A stretch of DNA of 64,000 nt from Pseudomonadota bacterium (GTDB lineage: Bacteria > Pseudomonadota > Alphaproteobacteria > Sneathiellales > Sneathiellaceae). Made by a program: the position numbers and the translations under genes. The DNA lies in contig JANSXH010000012.1 of NCBI GenBank assembly GCA_024743055.1, forward strand, positions 1 to 64,000, given 5' to 3'. Within the stretch, counting starts at the first letter, position 1, and every line of letters begins with the position of its first letter. Shown piece by piece: positions 1 to 11,286 of the stretch. A model generated the notes under the pieces. That model saw only the letters and a list, made by a program, of their open reading frames with translations, ran no database searches and was not told where the DNA came from.

Positions 1-75
1 GAAGTTGGTGAGCGACTCAGAGCCATGATGCCTTGGATCGCCGCAGGTCGTTTGGTCGATAAATCCAAGAACTAG
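1..75 (+). CDS. ilvC: Ketol-acid reductoisomerase, C-terminal fragment (5' truncated by window)
   Basis: Frame 1 reads EVGERLRAMMPWIAAGRLVDKSKN*, matching the conserved IlvC C-terminal pattern (VG..LR.MMPW...LVD.SKN). Confidence 0.75.
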   Translation, partial: EVGERLRAMMPWIAAGRLVDKSKN

Positions 76-97
76 TTTCACTGGAAAATCACTTTTG

Positions 98-127
98 AAA
101 AGCCGGCAGTTCCTGCCGGCTTTTTTT
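98..127 (+). terminator. Rho-independent terminator downstream of ilvC
   Basis: AAAAGCCGGCAG-TTC-CTGCCGGCTTTTTTT stem-loop followed by T-run. Confidence 0.85.
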
Positions 128-496
128 ATGCGGTTAGCAAATGGCGGTTTTGCTAGCATCTGCTATCTTTTTGTTCCGCAACGGAGTATTAAGGTTAACA
201 GCAAACGGAATTTCAGAGATATCTCGGCAAAATTCGGTTGCCTGAAAGCCCAGAATAATCGTAAAAAAGTTTGTTGAGAATGGTTGGAAAAAATTAACTA
301 TCTTCTGCGATAAAAGGTCAGTTGCTATCGTGATTCAAGGATATTGGGCTCACTGATAGCGAGAGTTAGGTATTATCGGCATGGGGGGAGATCGAAATAA
401 TGAGACGATCTGCCGGCAGTAAAATGCAATTGCCAGATAATGTTTCGTTTGGATTTGCAGGGGGTTAGAAATGGGCCCACCTGAAATGGTATATGA

Positions 497-1552
<1,056 letters not shown>

Positions 1553-1593
1553 AGGCGTTTGCTGCACGTTTGATGTATCGGGAGCGAAGGTGA

Positions 1594-2487
1594 ATGGCCC
1601 CTCGACAAGGCACAGTATTTAAACTGGCATGGCCGCTGAAGACTATTATTCAGCGCTTTGCCTTTCTCGCCTTGATATCTCTTTCCATCGCTCTTTTACT
1701 CCTTGGAAAAGCAAATATTGCGGTTGTCGAGAAGCTGCGGACGACAACGACGGACGTCCTGAGTCCGGTCCTTGCGACTATCTCTCAACCTGTTGATGCC
1801 TTTAATCAGGCTGTCGAACGGGTCCAAAAACTCACAAATATTGTCGAGGAAAATGAACGACTTCGGGAAGAAAACGCTCGGCTTTTGAAATGGCAGGCCG
1901 TCGGTCGCAGCCTCTCCCAAGAAAATGAAAATTATCGGCAATTGTTGAATGCCTTGTCCGATCCACTTGTTTTGCCGATTACGGCACGGGTTGTTGGGGA
2001 TTCAGGCGGTCCGTTTGTTCGGACGTTGTTGCTCAATGCCGGGAGACGGGACGGTGTCCGTGAAGGCCAGGCTGTCGTTGGACCTCTTGGTCTGGTTGGA
2101 CGGATTGCGGAAGCCGGTGAGAAATCTGCACGCGTTCTGTTATTGACAGACCTCAACTCTCGAATTCCGGCCGTGCTTGAAAACTCCAGATATAAAGGCA
2201 TTTTGGTCGGCAATAACTCATCTTCCCCAACTCTTGAATTTCTACCGACCAATGCTGTCGTCTCACCAGGAGACCGGGTCGTAACTTCAGGAGATGGTGG
2301 GATGCTGCCAGCGGGCCGACCCATCGGAATTATTTCTTCGGTCGGAGAACGCAAGATTAGGGTTCAAACCTTTACCGACTGGAACCGTCTGGAATATGTT
2401 AGTGTATTGAGATATGACTTGCCGGGTATGAATAGTCCCTATGACAATCCGGGCGACATGGGCGAGAGTAGATTGGGTGGAAAGTGA
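1594..2487 (+). CDS. mreC: Rod shape-determining protein MreC
   Basis: N-terminal TM, coiled coil, MreC core (VVGDSGGPFVRTLLLNAGRRDGVREGQAVVGPLGLVGRI); synteny. Confidence 0.96.
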   Translation: MAPRQGTVFKLAWPLKTIIQRFAFLALISLSIALLLLGKANIAVVEKLRTTTTDVLSPVLATISQPVDAFNQAVERVQKLTNIVEENERLREENARLLKWQAVGRSLSQENENYRQLLNALSDPLVLPITARVVGDSGGPFVRTLLLNAGRRDGVREGQAVVGPLGLVGRIAEAGEKSARVLLLTDLNSRIPAVLENSRYKGILVGNNSSSPTLEFLPTNAVVSPGDRVVTSGDGGMLPAGRPIGIISSVGERKIRVQTFTDWNRLEYVSVLRYDLPGMNSPYDNPGDMGESRLGGK

Positions 2488-2999
2488 CACCAACATTTGC
2501 CTATCAGTTTAATCGAATATTGCGGGGAAGCCTGCCAGGCTTCTTGACGGCGGTTCTGGCCTTGCTGAGTGTTGTGCCGACAGGGATCAGCGGTTTCGCT
2601 GTTGTCACGCCCTCCTTTGTCGCCATTTCTGTTTTTTACTGGAGCATCCACCGGCCCTATTTGATGTCTGCCCCATTGGTATTCCTACTTGGAATATTTT
2701 CTGATTTTCTGACGGGAGCGCCGCTCGGTCTTTCATCCCTTGGTTTGTTACTAATCCATGGTATTGCTGTATCGCAAAGAAGGGTCTTTGTCGGAAAAGC
2801 ATTTCTGTTGACCTGGTCGGGCTATCTAATGATTGCCTTTGCCGTTGCCATGATCAGTTGGATCGTGGCTTGTCTTTATTCTCTGTCAATCATGCCGCTG
2901 ATGCCAATATTGACCCAATTTGTCTTGTCGCTCCTAGTATTTCCGCTTTTTGCCTGGGGATTTGGTATTTTGCAGAATAATGTTTTGAAGCATACCTGA
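2484..2999 (+). CDS. mreD: Rod shape-determining protein MreD
   Basis: Multi-TM protein overlapping mreC end; synteny and MreD-like sequence. Confidence 0.9.
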   Translation: MTPTFAYQFNRILRGSLPGFLTAVLALLSVVPTGISGFAVVTPSFVAISVFYWSIHRPYLMSAPLVFLLGIFSDFLTGAPLGLSSLGLLLIHGIAVSQRRVFVGKAFLLTWSGYLMIAFAVAMISWIVACLYSLSIMPLMPILTQFVLSLLVFPLFAWGFGILQNNVLKHT

Positions 3000-3000
3000 T

Positions 3001-4905
3001 ATGGCAAACGATCAGCATAAGGAAAAAGCCAAGGTCTTTAGCCGCCGTTCCCTGATGCTGGGAGGCGCTCAGGCTGCCTTGATGTCCGTCCTCGCCGGAC
3101 GGTTATATTATCTGCAGGTCCTTCATTCAGATGAGTACACAATGCTCGCTGATGAAAACCGGATGAACATTCAACTGCTTGCTCCCTTGCGCGGCAGGGT
3201 AGTTGATCGTTTTGGTGTGGAGATTGCCAGCAATCGCCATAACTATCGCGTTATTTTAATTCCGGAACAGACAAGCAGTGTCGAAAAAACACTGGATGCA
3301 CTGGCGCAATATGTCCCGCCGGACAGTATTGACCGGGAGCGGGTTCTAAAAGAAGTAAAGAAAAAGCGTAGTTTCGTGCCCATACCCGTGGTTGATAACC
3401 TGACCTGGGATCAATTTGCCCAGATAAATGTAAACAGTCCGGATATACCGGGCATTCAAATGGATGTCGGAGCCACGCGAGATTATCACTATGGAGATCT
3501 CTTTTCCCACCTCGTCGGTTATGTTGGCGCCGTTTCGGAAAAGGATCTTCAGAACCTGGAACCGGACCCACTGCTCGAACTGCCAGAGTTTCGCATCGGA
3601 AAAAGCGGCATCGAGAAATATTATGATACAGCGTTGAGAGGTAAGGCGGGTATTAGCCGCTTAGAAGCCAATGCCTATGGTCGAACCATTCGGGAGCTCA
3701 ACCGCCAGGAAGGTATCCCCGGCAATGACGTCATTCTGACCATCGATCAACAGTTACAGGAATTTGCGGCAAAACGCATGGGTTCTGAAAGCGCGGCGGC
3801 TGTGATCATGGATATTCACACGGGCGATATTCTATCGATGGTATCGGTCCCGGCTTATGATCCTAATGCCTTTGCTCGAGGGATAACCTCCAAGGAATGG
3901 AAAGAGCTTGTTTCTAATTCCAAACGTCCCCTCGGCAACAAGGCCATCGGTGGGCAATATCCACCTGGCTCTACTTTTAAAATGGTTGTTGCCCTGGCAG
4001 CCCTTGAAGCCGGAGTTATCACAGATAGCCATCAGGTTTACTGCAAAGGCCATACAAATTTAGGGAAGCATCGGTTTCATTGCTGGAAAAGAGGCGGTCA
4101 CGGCAAGCTTAATCTGGAGCAGGCCATAGCCCAATCTTGTGACGTATATTTCTATGATATCGCTCGGAAAGTCGGTGTTGATCGCATCGCCGAAATGTCC
4201 CACCGCTTTGGGTTAGGAGAGAAACTCGATATCGACCTTTATGGGGAAAAGGCCGGACTAATTCCCACCAAAGATTGGAAACTCGCTGTTCAAGGAGTTC
4301 GATGGCAGGTCGGAGAAACTTATAATGTTGGCATCGGACAGGGGTTTGTCCTAACGACACCGTTGCAGCTTGCTGTCATGACGGCGCGGCTCGCCAATGG
4401 TGGAAAAGCCGTTGTTCCGCGCCTGGTCCGCTCTATCGCTGGGGCTTCACCCGATGAAACCAACCGTGACTCTTTAGCGGTTGCACCTGATATAGGAGTC
4501 AGTCAAGCTGCCATGCGTCCGGTTCTTCGAGGTATGAACAAGGTAGTAAATGGTAAGCGGGGCACCGCCCGGGCTTCCAAAATCTCGACGAAAGGATGGG
4601 AGATGGCCGGCAAGACCGGGACTGCCCAAGTACGTCGAATTTCGAAGAAAGAACGGATTGAAGGTGTCCGAAAATCTGAGGAAAAACCTTGGGAGGAGCG
4701 AGACCATGCGCTGTTCGTAGGCTACGCGCCCTATAACGATCCGAGATATGCTGTGGCCGTGATTATCGAGCATGGCGGGAGCGGGTCAAAGGCTGCTGCA
4801 CCGATTGCGCGGGATCTCCTGCAAGAAACTCTTCGCCTCGATCCACTGCGCCGACCGAGCCTCGACGTTCTCGCCCGGCGAATCCCTGGAGAGTCAGATG
4901 CTTAG
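3001..4905 (+). CDS. mrdA: Penicillin-binding protein 2 (peptidoglycan D,D-transpeptidase MrdA)
   Basis: Transpeptidase motifs PPGSTFK (SxxK), KTGTAQ (KTG); synteny with rodA. Confidence 0.97.
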   Translation: MANDQHKEKAKVFSRRSLMLGGAQAALMSVLAGRLYYLQVLHSDEYTMLADENRMNIQLLAPLRGRVVDRFGVEIASNRHNYRVILIPEQTSSVEKTLDALAQYVPPDSIDRERVLKEVKKKRSFVPIPVVDNLTWDQFAQINVNSPDIPGIQMDVGATRDYHYGDLFSHLVGYVGAVSEKDLQNLEPDPLLELPEFRIGKSGIEKYYDTALRGKAGISRLEANAYGRTIRELNRQEGIPGNDVILTIDQQLQEFAAKRMGSESAAAVIMDIHTGDILSMVSVPAYDPNAFARGITSKEWKELVSNSKRPLGNKAIGGQYPPGSTFKMVVALAALEAGVITDSHQVYCKGHTNLGKHRFHCWKRGGHGKLNLEQAIAQSCDVYFYDIARKVGVDRIAEMSHRFGLGEKLDIDLYGEKAGLIPTKDWKLAVQGVRWQVGETYNVGIGQGFVLTTPLQLAVMTARLANGGKAVVPRLVRSIAGASPDETNRDSLAVAPDIGVSQAAMRPVLRGMNKVVNGKRGTARASKISTKGWEMAGKTGTAQVRRISKKERIEGVRKSEEKPWEERDHALFVGYAPYNDPRYAVAVIIEHGGSGSKAAAPIARDLLQETLRLDPLRRPSLDVLARRIPGESDA

Positions 4906-6034
4906 AGAGCTAGGCGCCAAAAATGTACAGCTACCGCTGTCACAGAAGCTTTGGGATCTGAATTGGGGCTTTGTATTGTTGATTTGCGCAACGGCGTCTG
5001 TCGGCTTCCTGATGCTTTACTCAGCGGCAGGGGGAAATCTCGATCCTTGGGCGTCTCGTCAGATGATCCGGTTCGGTGCCGGCCTCGCTCTTATGTTCTT
5101 TGTCGCACTCGTTGACATACGGGTCTGGTTGAACCTGGCCTATCCCTTATACGCTGTTGCCTTAATCCTTCTTGGAGCTGTAGAGGTGATGGGGGTTGTC
5201 GGTATGGGAGCGAAGCGCTGGGTGGACCTGGGGCCGTTCCAACTCCAACCGTCTGAAATCATGAAAATCACCTTGATAATGGCGTTGGCTCGATATTTCC
5301 ACAATCTCGGGCTTGAGGATACACGGCGTATCCAGTGGCTGATTCCGCCATTGATTTTAGTGATGGCGCCTGCGGCCCTTGTGTTACGGCAACCGGACCT
5401 TGGAACGGCGCTATTGCTCATTGCCGGGGGAGGGATTGTGTTCTTTATGGCGGGGGTAAGCCTCTGGAAATTTGGAGCCGTAATCGGAATTGCCATCCCG
5501 TCAGCTTTTTTCGCCTATCAGTTCCTGCATGAGTATCAGCAAAAACGTATTCTGACCTTCCTTAATCCTGAGAACGATCCGCTCGGCGCGGGCTATCACA
5601 TCCTGCAATCCAAGATTGCCCTTGGATCCGGTGGGGTGTTTGGCAAAGGACTTTTGCAGGGGACACAAAGCCATCTGAACTATCTGCCTGAAATGCGGAC
5701 GGACTTCATTTTCAGCATGCTGGCGGAAGAGTTTGGCATGGTAGGTGGCTTACTGTTATTCGCCCTATATATTCTTTTGGCACTATACGCCTACGCCATC
5801 GCATACCGGTCCCGAAATCATTTCGGCAAGCTTCTGGCGACGGGGATGAATGGTATTTTCTTCCTCTATATTTTTATCAATGTAGCAATGGTCATGGGAC
5901 TGGTTCCCGTCGTCGGTGTTCCGCTACCCCTGATTTCCTATGGCGGTACGGCCATGCTGACACTACTCATTGGCTTCGGCCTGATCATGAATGTCTATCT
6001 TCATAGGGACCTGGACATACCTGGCAAGCGCTAG
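4898..6034 (+). CDS. rodA: Rod shape-determining protein RodA (SEDS)
   Basis: SEDS family motifs (PLPLISYGGTAML, GAKRWVDLGPFQLQPSE). ORF track starts at 4772; ATG at 4898 (MLRELGAKNVQL) overlapping the mrdA stop is more plausible. Confidence 0.95.
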   Translation: MLRELGAKNVQLPLSQKLWDLNWGFVLLICATASVGFLMLYSAAGGNLDPWASRQMIRFGAGLALMFFVALVDIRVWLNLAYPLYAVALILLGAVEVMGVVGMGAKRWVDLGPFQLQPSEIMKITLIMALARYFHNLGLEDTRRIQWLIPPLILVMAPAALVLRQPDLGTALLLIAGGGIVFFMAGVSLWKFGAVIGIAIPSAFFAYQFLHEYQQKRILTFLNPENDPLGAGYHILQSKIALGSGGVFGKGLLQGTQSHLNYLPEMRTDFIFSMLAEEFGMVGGLLLFALYILLALYAYAIAYRSRNHFGKLLATGMNGIFFLYIFINVAMVMGLVPVVGVPLPLISYGGTAMLTLLIGFGLIMNVYLHRDLDIPGKR

Positions 6035-6106
6035 CGGGCTTGAAAACAGGCTATTTCTACTGGTACTCCAGAAAACTCGGTGCTATAACCACTCTCCCAA
6101 ATATGG

Positions 6107-6182
<76 letters not shown>

Positions 6183-6190
6183 TTTAAATC

Positions 6191-6520
6191 TTGCAGAAAT
6201 GTCGGATTTTTTGCTGCCAAAACCACAGAAATGCAGGAACTGTAGGGAAAAACCTATTCTCCACTGGGTTCTTAAATCACCCCCGTAATCTACCTATGGT
6301 TATCATCCGTTCCCTTGACATTCCATCAAAACGACTTACATTTCGACTATTGAACGATACGGACTACCGAGATGAAACGCGAGAGAGAGGCACAGGACTT
6401 GTAGAACCAATCTTGGGTCGAACCGTCAACGGTGGGCAAGTGACCCCACCCCAGAAGATTACGGTCCTCGTTTTGATGATCGTACTAGTTGCAGTGGCGA
6501 CGTTGTCGGCTAACTTTTAG
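6191..6520 (+). CDS. Hypothetical protein with C-terminal TM segment (true start possibly MVIIRSL, near 6296)
   Basis: Open frame with hydrophobic tail KITVLVLMIVLVAVATLSANF; no recognised family. Confidence 0.3.
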   Translation: MQKCRIFCCQNHRNAGTVGKNLFSTGFLNHPRNLPMVIIRSLDIPSKRLTFRLLNDTDYRDETRERGTGLVEPILGRTVNGGQVTPPQKITVLVLMIVLVAVATLSANF

Positions 6521-6542
6521 TTTTTCGATGTGGGGCTATAAG

Positions 6543-6707
6543 ATGTCAGAACGAGCGCAGCCAATAAGCCGGATGAACAGGATCGGAAGAGCAATAAGGC
6601 ATTGTTTCTTAGTAGTGATAATATTCATTATGGCAGGGTTTCTGTTGATGGCTCTGTTTGGGATTGGCCTGTATATTGCCCTTACTCTTGGTTGGGTTTC
6701 GATATAA
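6543..6707 (+). CDS. Small putative membrane protein
   Basis: MSERAQPISRMNRIGRAIRHCFLVVIIFIMAGFLLMALFGIGLYIALTLGWVSI; one or two TM segments (start internal to the ORF listed at 6489). Confidence 0.35.
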   Translation: MSERAQPISRMNRIGRAIRHCFLVVIIFIMAGFLLMALFGIGLYIALTLGWVSI

Positions 6708-7003
6708 GCAAATACATGTCCTTGTGCTCCGTGTGACGAACACAAACCCTGGTTCCGAACGCGGTCTCGATGAACAGGAGAAGAGGCAATGGACAAGAAG
6801 AAAATCACACCGAAACTATAGGTGAACAATACTCGTAAACAGATCATCCTGATATAAAATTAAAATCAGAAAATCATTCGGGTAAGCTTTAGGTAAGCGT
6901 AGCAGTGTGAATTTGAGAGTACTATTTGAAAATTAGGCGAAACCCGCATATTGAGGAATCTTAGTCAGCAGGTTACAATTGCCGTTGCATTACGGGGGCT
7001 GAC

Positions 7004-9088
7004 TCAGCAGGTCTTCAATATCACATATTGATGATTTTCAAACTCAACGCAGTGGGATAAAGTTGGGTCCATTGGTGTTCGGGATTTATTGATAAAAATG
7101 TACGGGATTTTCTCGTCTCTTGCGAGTGATACAGCATCAAGAACGGAACTAACCTCGCGCAGCTTTGTTATTCGTTCTGACCATAAATCATAATTCTCTG
7201 GTGCCCACATTATCATTGCGCCTGCAGTTGGTTCTATCCAAACGGGCCTGCGGGAAAAAGTTGAAAACCCAGAGTTACCTATTGGGAGAAATAGAGTATG
7301 CGGGGCCGTATTTTCACGTGCCCAATTTTGGGCTTCTCTAAATGCCTCTACATCCTTTGGATTCTTTGCGATCCCCCCCCGGGAAAAAGCGCTTAACGCA
7401 GCAATCATCAGTAATCCGAGAAAGACTACAATTAGCATGCTGGAATGATCAAACAGGCGGGAAGGCAGTAGTTTCTTCGCTAATGGAAAGCCAATTTGTA
7501 CTATGAATGGTACCATGAGTGCACCGGTTAAAAGCAAAATTTGCGTCAGACCCGCGTAAGACACCATTAGGAAAAAAATGAGTATGGCGGGAGCGTACAA
7601 TGGCAGCTTTTTCCTTTTTGCTACTGATAAGGCAATCAATCCATAGGTCAGAATAAGAACTCCCATAGCTGGGAGAGTATTAACCTCAGGGAGAAGTCTT
7701 AAGGACGCAATGGAAATACAGAGAATGGCAACTTCTAAATATCTTGGGTGACCCATTAAAAAGATTGCAATAACTCCTGCCTGTAGGGAAAAAGCCATCA
7801 TCTGTTCGTTGACTGAAAATGAAAATAGTCCCGTAGCCTGACCAAAATAGATATGGCTAGCCATCAATATGCCGACGAGTAACCACCCAAAGGACTTTTC
7901 GACTACAGTTTTTTCTTCAAATTTCCTACCTAGGAATAGGGCGGCAATAAATAGGAGGACGTTTCCATCTACAAGGCAGAATAAAGCGATGATAGGAAAG
8001 GCAGCATCTTGCTTGTTTTCTTTAGAAGAAACATTGGTATACCAAGCAAGGATCAAAATCGTTACCAGGAAAATGAGATAGGAATCCATTCGTAACGGCA
8101 CAAGATTCAATATCAACCTGTTTCCAGTCACATACGGAAGGGCCATACCCACCAAGAAGATCGCCGAATAAGTGATGAAAATGACCGAAACTGTTTTCCC
8201 CTTGCTCTCATTGTATTCTAACCCTGTCCAGCGCAGTGTCAGATTGCCAACCCCAAGAAAAACCAAAAAAGCCGTAGTTTCTTGCAAGTGATATACAAAA
8301 TAATTGTGATAGGGATAGAAATCAGCAAGGTAAGATCGATAGTCAAAGTCTTCAACTGGCGGTACCGATAAGACAGAGTGTAAAAGCCAAATGATCACAG
8401 GGGATGCAACAACCAGGAAAATAGCCAGCATCTTTACTGCGTGCAGTGTGAGATAAGCTATTCCTCTATGCCAATTGGTGTAAATCATCGTGCAGCCAGC
8501 TACAACGCCTAGCCAAATACCAACAAAGGCATTGAAGTCAAACGCGATGGCAGTAAGGATAGCAGCAGCAAGAAATTGACGTTTTATCAGAAAAAACCAA
8601 CCAACCAAAACAACGGCGATGACGGCTTGGGAGTGGGTAAGGTAAGATGCAAAGATCTCGCTCTTGCCGACAGGCGAATTGTTGAATAGTCCGGGAAAGA
8701 AGGCGACAAATAAGACAGGAAGGATTGTGTACAACGCTTTGTTGTCAGAGAGCAAACGTGCAATCTTCCAGATCATAAACAGTATCAGGAATCTGAAGAA
8801 AATATGAGCCGCTAAAAAAACAGCATAAATGTTTTTTTCTGTCGCAACAGACCCTATCAATACCCAGAATGCGGAAATAAATCTGGAAAGTGATTGGTGA
8901 TAGATGTCCGACGGACCCTCTGCACTATTGGCATAGTCAAGAACGAAGGGAATATGATGGGCATTGTTGCTAAAAGGAAAATTGAAACTCTGAGCAGCAA
9001 CAGAAAATACAGTAGCGATCAATAGAACCGCGAAGATCAGAATGTTTTCCCGTGTCAGCATGCTTTTTAATTGCACAGGGACATCCAT
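7004..9088 (-). CDS. Large polytopic membrane protein (possible glycosyltransferase-like)
   Basis: About 690 aa with many TM helices and a soluble C-terminal domain; ATG at 9088 follows the upstream gene's stop (ORF track start 9121). Confidence 0.75.
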   Translation of the reverse strand: MDVPVQLKSMLTRENILIFAVLLIATVFSVAAQSFNFPFSNNAHHIPFVLDYANSAEGPSDIYHQSLSRFISAFWVLIGSVATEKNIYAVFLAAHIFFRFLILFMIWKIARLLSDNKALYTILPVLFVAFFPGLFNNSPVGKSEIFASYLTHSQAVIAVVLVGWFFLIKRQFLAAAILTAIAFDFNAFVGIWLGVVAGCTMIYTNWHRGIAYLTLHAVKMLAIFLVVASPVIIWLLHSVLSVPPVEDFDYRSYLADFYPYHNYFVYHLQETTAFLVFLGVGNLTLRWTGLEYNESKGKTVSVIFITYSAIFLVGMALPYVTGNRLILNLVPLRMDSYLIFLVTILILAWYTNVSSKENKQDAAFPIIALFCLVDGNVLLFIAALFLGRKFEEKTVVEKSFGWLLVGILMASHIYFGQATGLFSFSVNEQMMAFSLQAGVIAIFLMGHPRYLEVAILCISIASLRLLPEVNTLPAMGVLILTYGLIALSVAKRKKLPLYAPAILIFFLMVSYAGLTQILLLTGALMVPFIVQIGFPLAKKLLPSRLFDHSSMLIVVFLGLLMIAALSAFSRGGIAKNPKDVEAFREAQNWARENTAPHTLFLPIGNSGFSTFSRRPVWIEPTAGAMIMWAPENYDLWSERITKLREVSSVLDAVSLARDEKIPYIFINKSRTPMDPTLSHCVEFENHQYVILKTC

Positions 9089-9089
9089 C

Positions 9090-9464
9090 TTAGGCAGATT
9101 TTCCGACAAGGACGCAGCCAACGACGATACAAATAGTTCCGACTGCCCGAATGGGAGTCACGGTTTCGTGCAAAAAGAACATTCCAAAAAGCATTGTCAC
9201 GACGAACCCAAGTCCGACAAAGGGATAGGCGACGCTCAGGTCAACCTTTGAAAGCACCCAAATCCATAAGCCAACACTCAGACCATAGATGATCAGTCCC
9301 AGCCAGATAAAGGGAGAGCTGGCAGCTGCCAACATAGCGGTAATCAAATCAGTCCTCAGAGCTACCTCCAAGTGAGTATTTGTCACGCCAAGTTTGAGAA
9401 CCAGTTGTGCGGATGCAGAAAGCAGGACAGTAAATAAAATAAGCGCGAGTACTGTAACAGTCAT
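9090..9464 (-). CDS. SMR/EamA-family small transporter (ArnE/EmrE-like, putative lipid-linked sugar flippase)
   Basis: Four-TM small protein with SMR-type VDLSVAYPFVGLGFVVTMLFG segment. Confidence 0.8.
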   Translation of the reverse strand: MTVTVLALILFTVLLSASAQLVLKLGVTNTHLEVALRTDLITAMLAAASSPFIWLGLIIYGLSVGLWIWVLSKVDLSVAYPFVGLGFVVTMLFGMFFLHETVTPIRAVGTICIVVGCVLVGKSA

Positions 9465-9529
9465 GGTCTTAAACTCCTGATTTCAAAAAGAACGAATTGC
9501 CTGTTTCCTGGCGCATTGCCTTGGCACCT

Positions 9530-10984
9530 TTAGCCGAATCTAAGGGGTAAATATCGTCCGATAAAGACAACAAGAACAAGTGCTAAGCCAACCAGACGGC
9601 TGGCTCTGTCCTTAATTGCAAAGACCACTGGATCATCTGGTACTTGGCCTCGGCGGGCGCATAACCATATGTGGCAGCCCCAAAAGAGAATGATGAGACA
9701 AAGCAGCCAGAGAGTTTGTGGACTGCCATATTGACGCATGATGTCTTCACTATTGATATAGAGGGCTAGAATGATCACTGCACCGATGAAGCTGGCCACA
9801 CCCAGTATGAACAAAGTCTCAGAGTCCGCATTTGAGTAGCCCCGACCCGGCACGTTTTTTCCAGTATCTGGTGATGCCGCGACTTCCACATAGCGTTTCA
9901 TGAAGGCCAAGCTTACGAAAATAAAGACGGAGAATGCGAACAACCAGGAGGACAAGACAATGCCCGTTGCTGCTGCGCCCGCAAGGATCCTAAGGGTATA
10001 GAGTATAGCTAGTGTCATGACGTCGACCGTCGCGACTTTCTTCAAAAAGAAGGAATAGGCGATGGTCAGAATATAATAAACTGCCAACACTAGGACGAAT
10101 TTTATTGGGCTAAATGTAACCGCTAATAAGAAGGCGAGTGCCGGTAAACCAATTGCTCCCAGTATGCCATATCCGATAGATAAGTTGCCGGAAGCTATCG
10201 GACGGTTCTTCTTGACCCAATGCCTGCGATCATCTCTGACATCCAGCAGGTCATTTAAAAAATAGACCCCTGAGGCACAGAGACAAAAAGCAATAAAGGC
10301 CAAAATTCCGGAAGTTAGAACGGGTGCCAAAAAATATTCATGAGCCGTAATTATGGGTACGAAAATCAGAATATTCTTTGCATATTGATGGGGGCGCATT
10401 TCAAAAACAAAAGAAGTCCAATTGGACTTTTTGTTATCGGAAGACCATTTTAGTTTGCCTGACTTTTCAGCCTTTTGTTTCATGTTTTTCGGCGCATTCA
10501 CCATCATGTTAGCGTTGGCCGCATCCCATAAAGGCTCATCGGCACGGCTGTCGCCTGCATAGGCAAAGGGCGCATCTCCGATCAATTCCCGAATTGCCTC
10601 TAGTTTACGGCTACCTTTGAAATTGTTTTCCGCATCGGTCGCAATCAAGTGGTCAAACAACCCAAGATGTTTTGAAACTATTTCTGCATATGAAACATGC
10701 GATGCTGTTGCCAGTATCAGGATTTTCCCTTGTTCCTTGAGCGATTTTAGCTGCTCGAGGGTTTCCTCCTCAAATGGCAGATGGGCGACATCAATATCTA
10801 TTCTTCTAGCAACCTGCGCCTTGGTATACGCAATACCTTTTGTCAGCCAAAACAAGAATAAGACAATATAAAATGGATTGGATCGTAGTAGCTGGATAAT
10901 TGACTCGACAAAAAGGTCCGCTCTGATGAGCGTTCCATCAAGGTCAACTACTATATATTTGGTATCGTCCAGCATTCTTACCAA
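9530..10984 (-). CDS. HAD-family hydrolase / UbiA-family prenyltransferase fusion (decaprenyl-phosphate phosphoribosyltransferase-like)
   Basis: N-terminal HAD motif VVDLDGTLIRAD and GDSRADEPL; C-terminal UbiA motif NDLLDVRDDRRHWVKKNRPIASG with multiple TM. Confidence 0.85.
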   Translation of the reverse strand: MVRMLDDTKYIVVDLDGTLIRADLFVESIIQLLRSNPFYIVLFLFWLTKGIAYTKAQVARRIDIDVAHLPFEEETLEQLKSLKEQGKILILATASHVSYAEIVSKHLGLFDHLIATDAENNFKGSRKLEAIRELIGDAPFAYAGDSRADEPLWDAANANMMVNAPKNMKQKAEKSGKLKWSSDNKKSNWTSFVFEMRPHQYAKNILIFVPIITAHEYFLAPVLTSGILAFIAFCLCASGVYFLNDLLDVRDDRRHWVKKNRPIASGNLSIGYGILGAIGLPALAFLLAVTFSPIKFVLVLAVYYILTIAYSFFLKKVATVDVMTLAILYTLRILAGAAATGIVLSSWLFAFSVFIFVSLAFMKRYVEVAASPDTGKNVPGRGYSNADSETLFILGVASFIGAVIILALYINSEDIMRQYGSPQTLWLLCLIILFWGCHIWLCARRGQVPDDPVVFAIKDRASRLVGLALVLVVFIGRYLPLRFG

Positions 10985-11286
10985 TTAGATCAAATTTTTT
11001 TTTCGTGCTGATGATATGATTAATTGGTGAACGGATCATTATAATATTTAATTTAAAGGGGCTTTTTAAGCGCAGGTACAAACTGGGTTTTTCATAGAAA
11101 GCAGCTTGTCACGATAGTTAATGTTCCAACCGCCAATGCAACAATCGGGTTATTTTGTGGCACCCTATAACAGAATTACCTTATTTATGCCGCACAGATA
11201 CCAAAGTCCGCACAGACCCTGACATCCTCAAAAAAGTAAAGCCCTTCTGTAATTAAGAAAGAGGCGAAGAAAGTAAGGAGTCAGTC

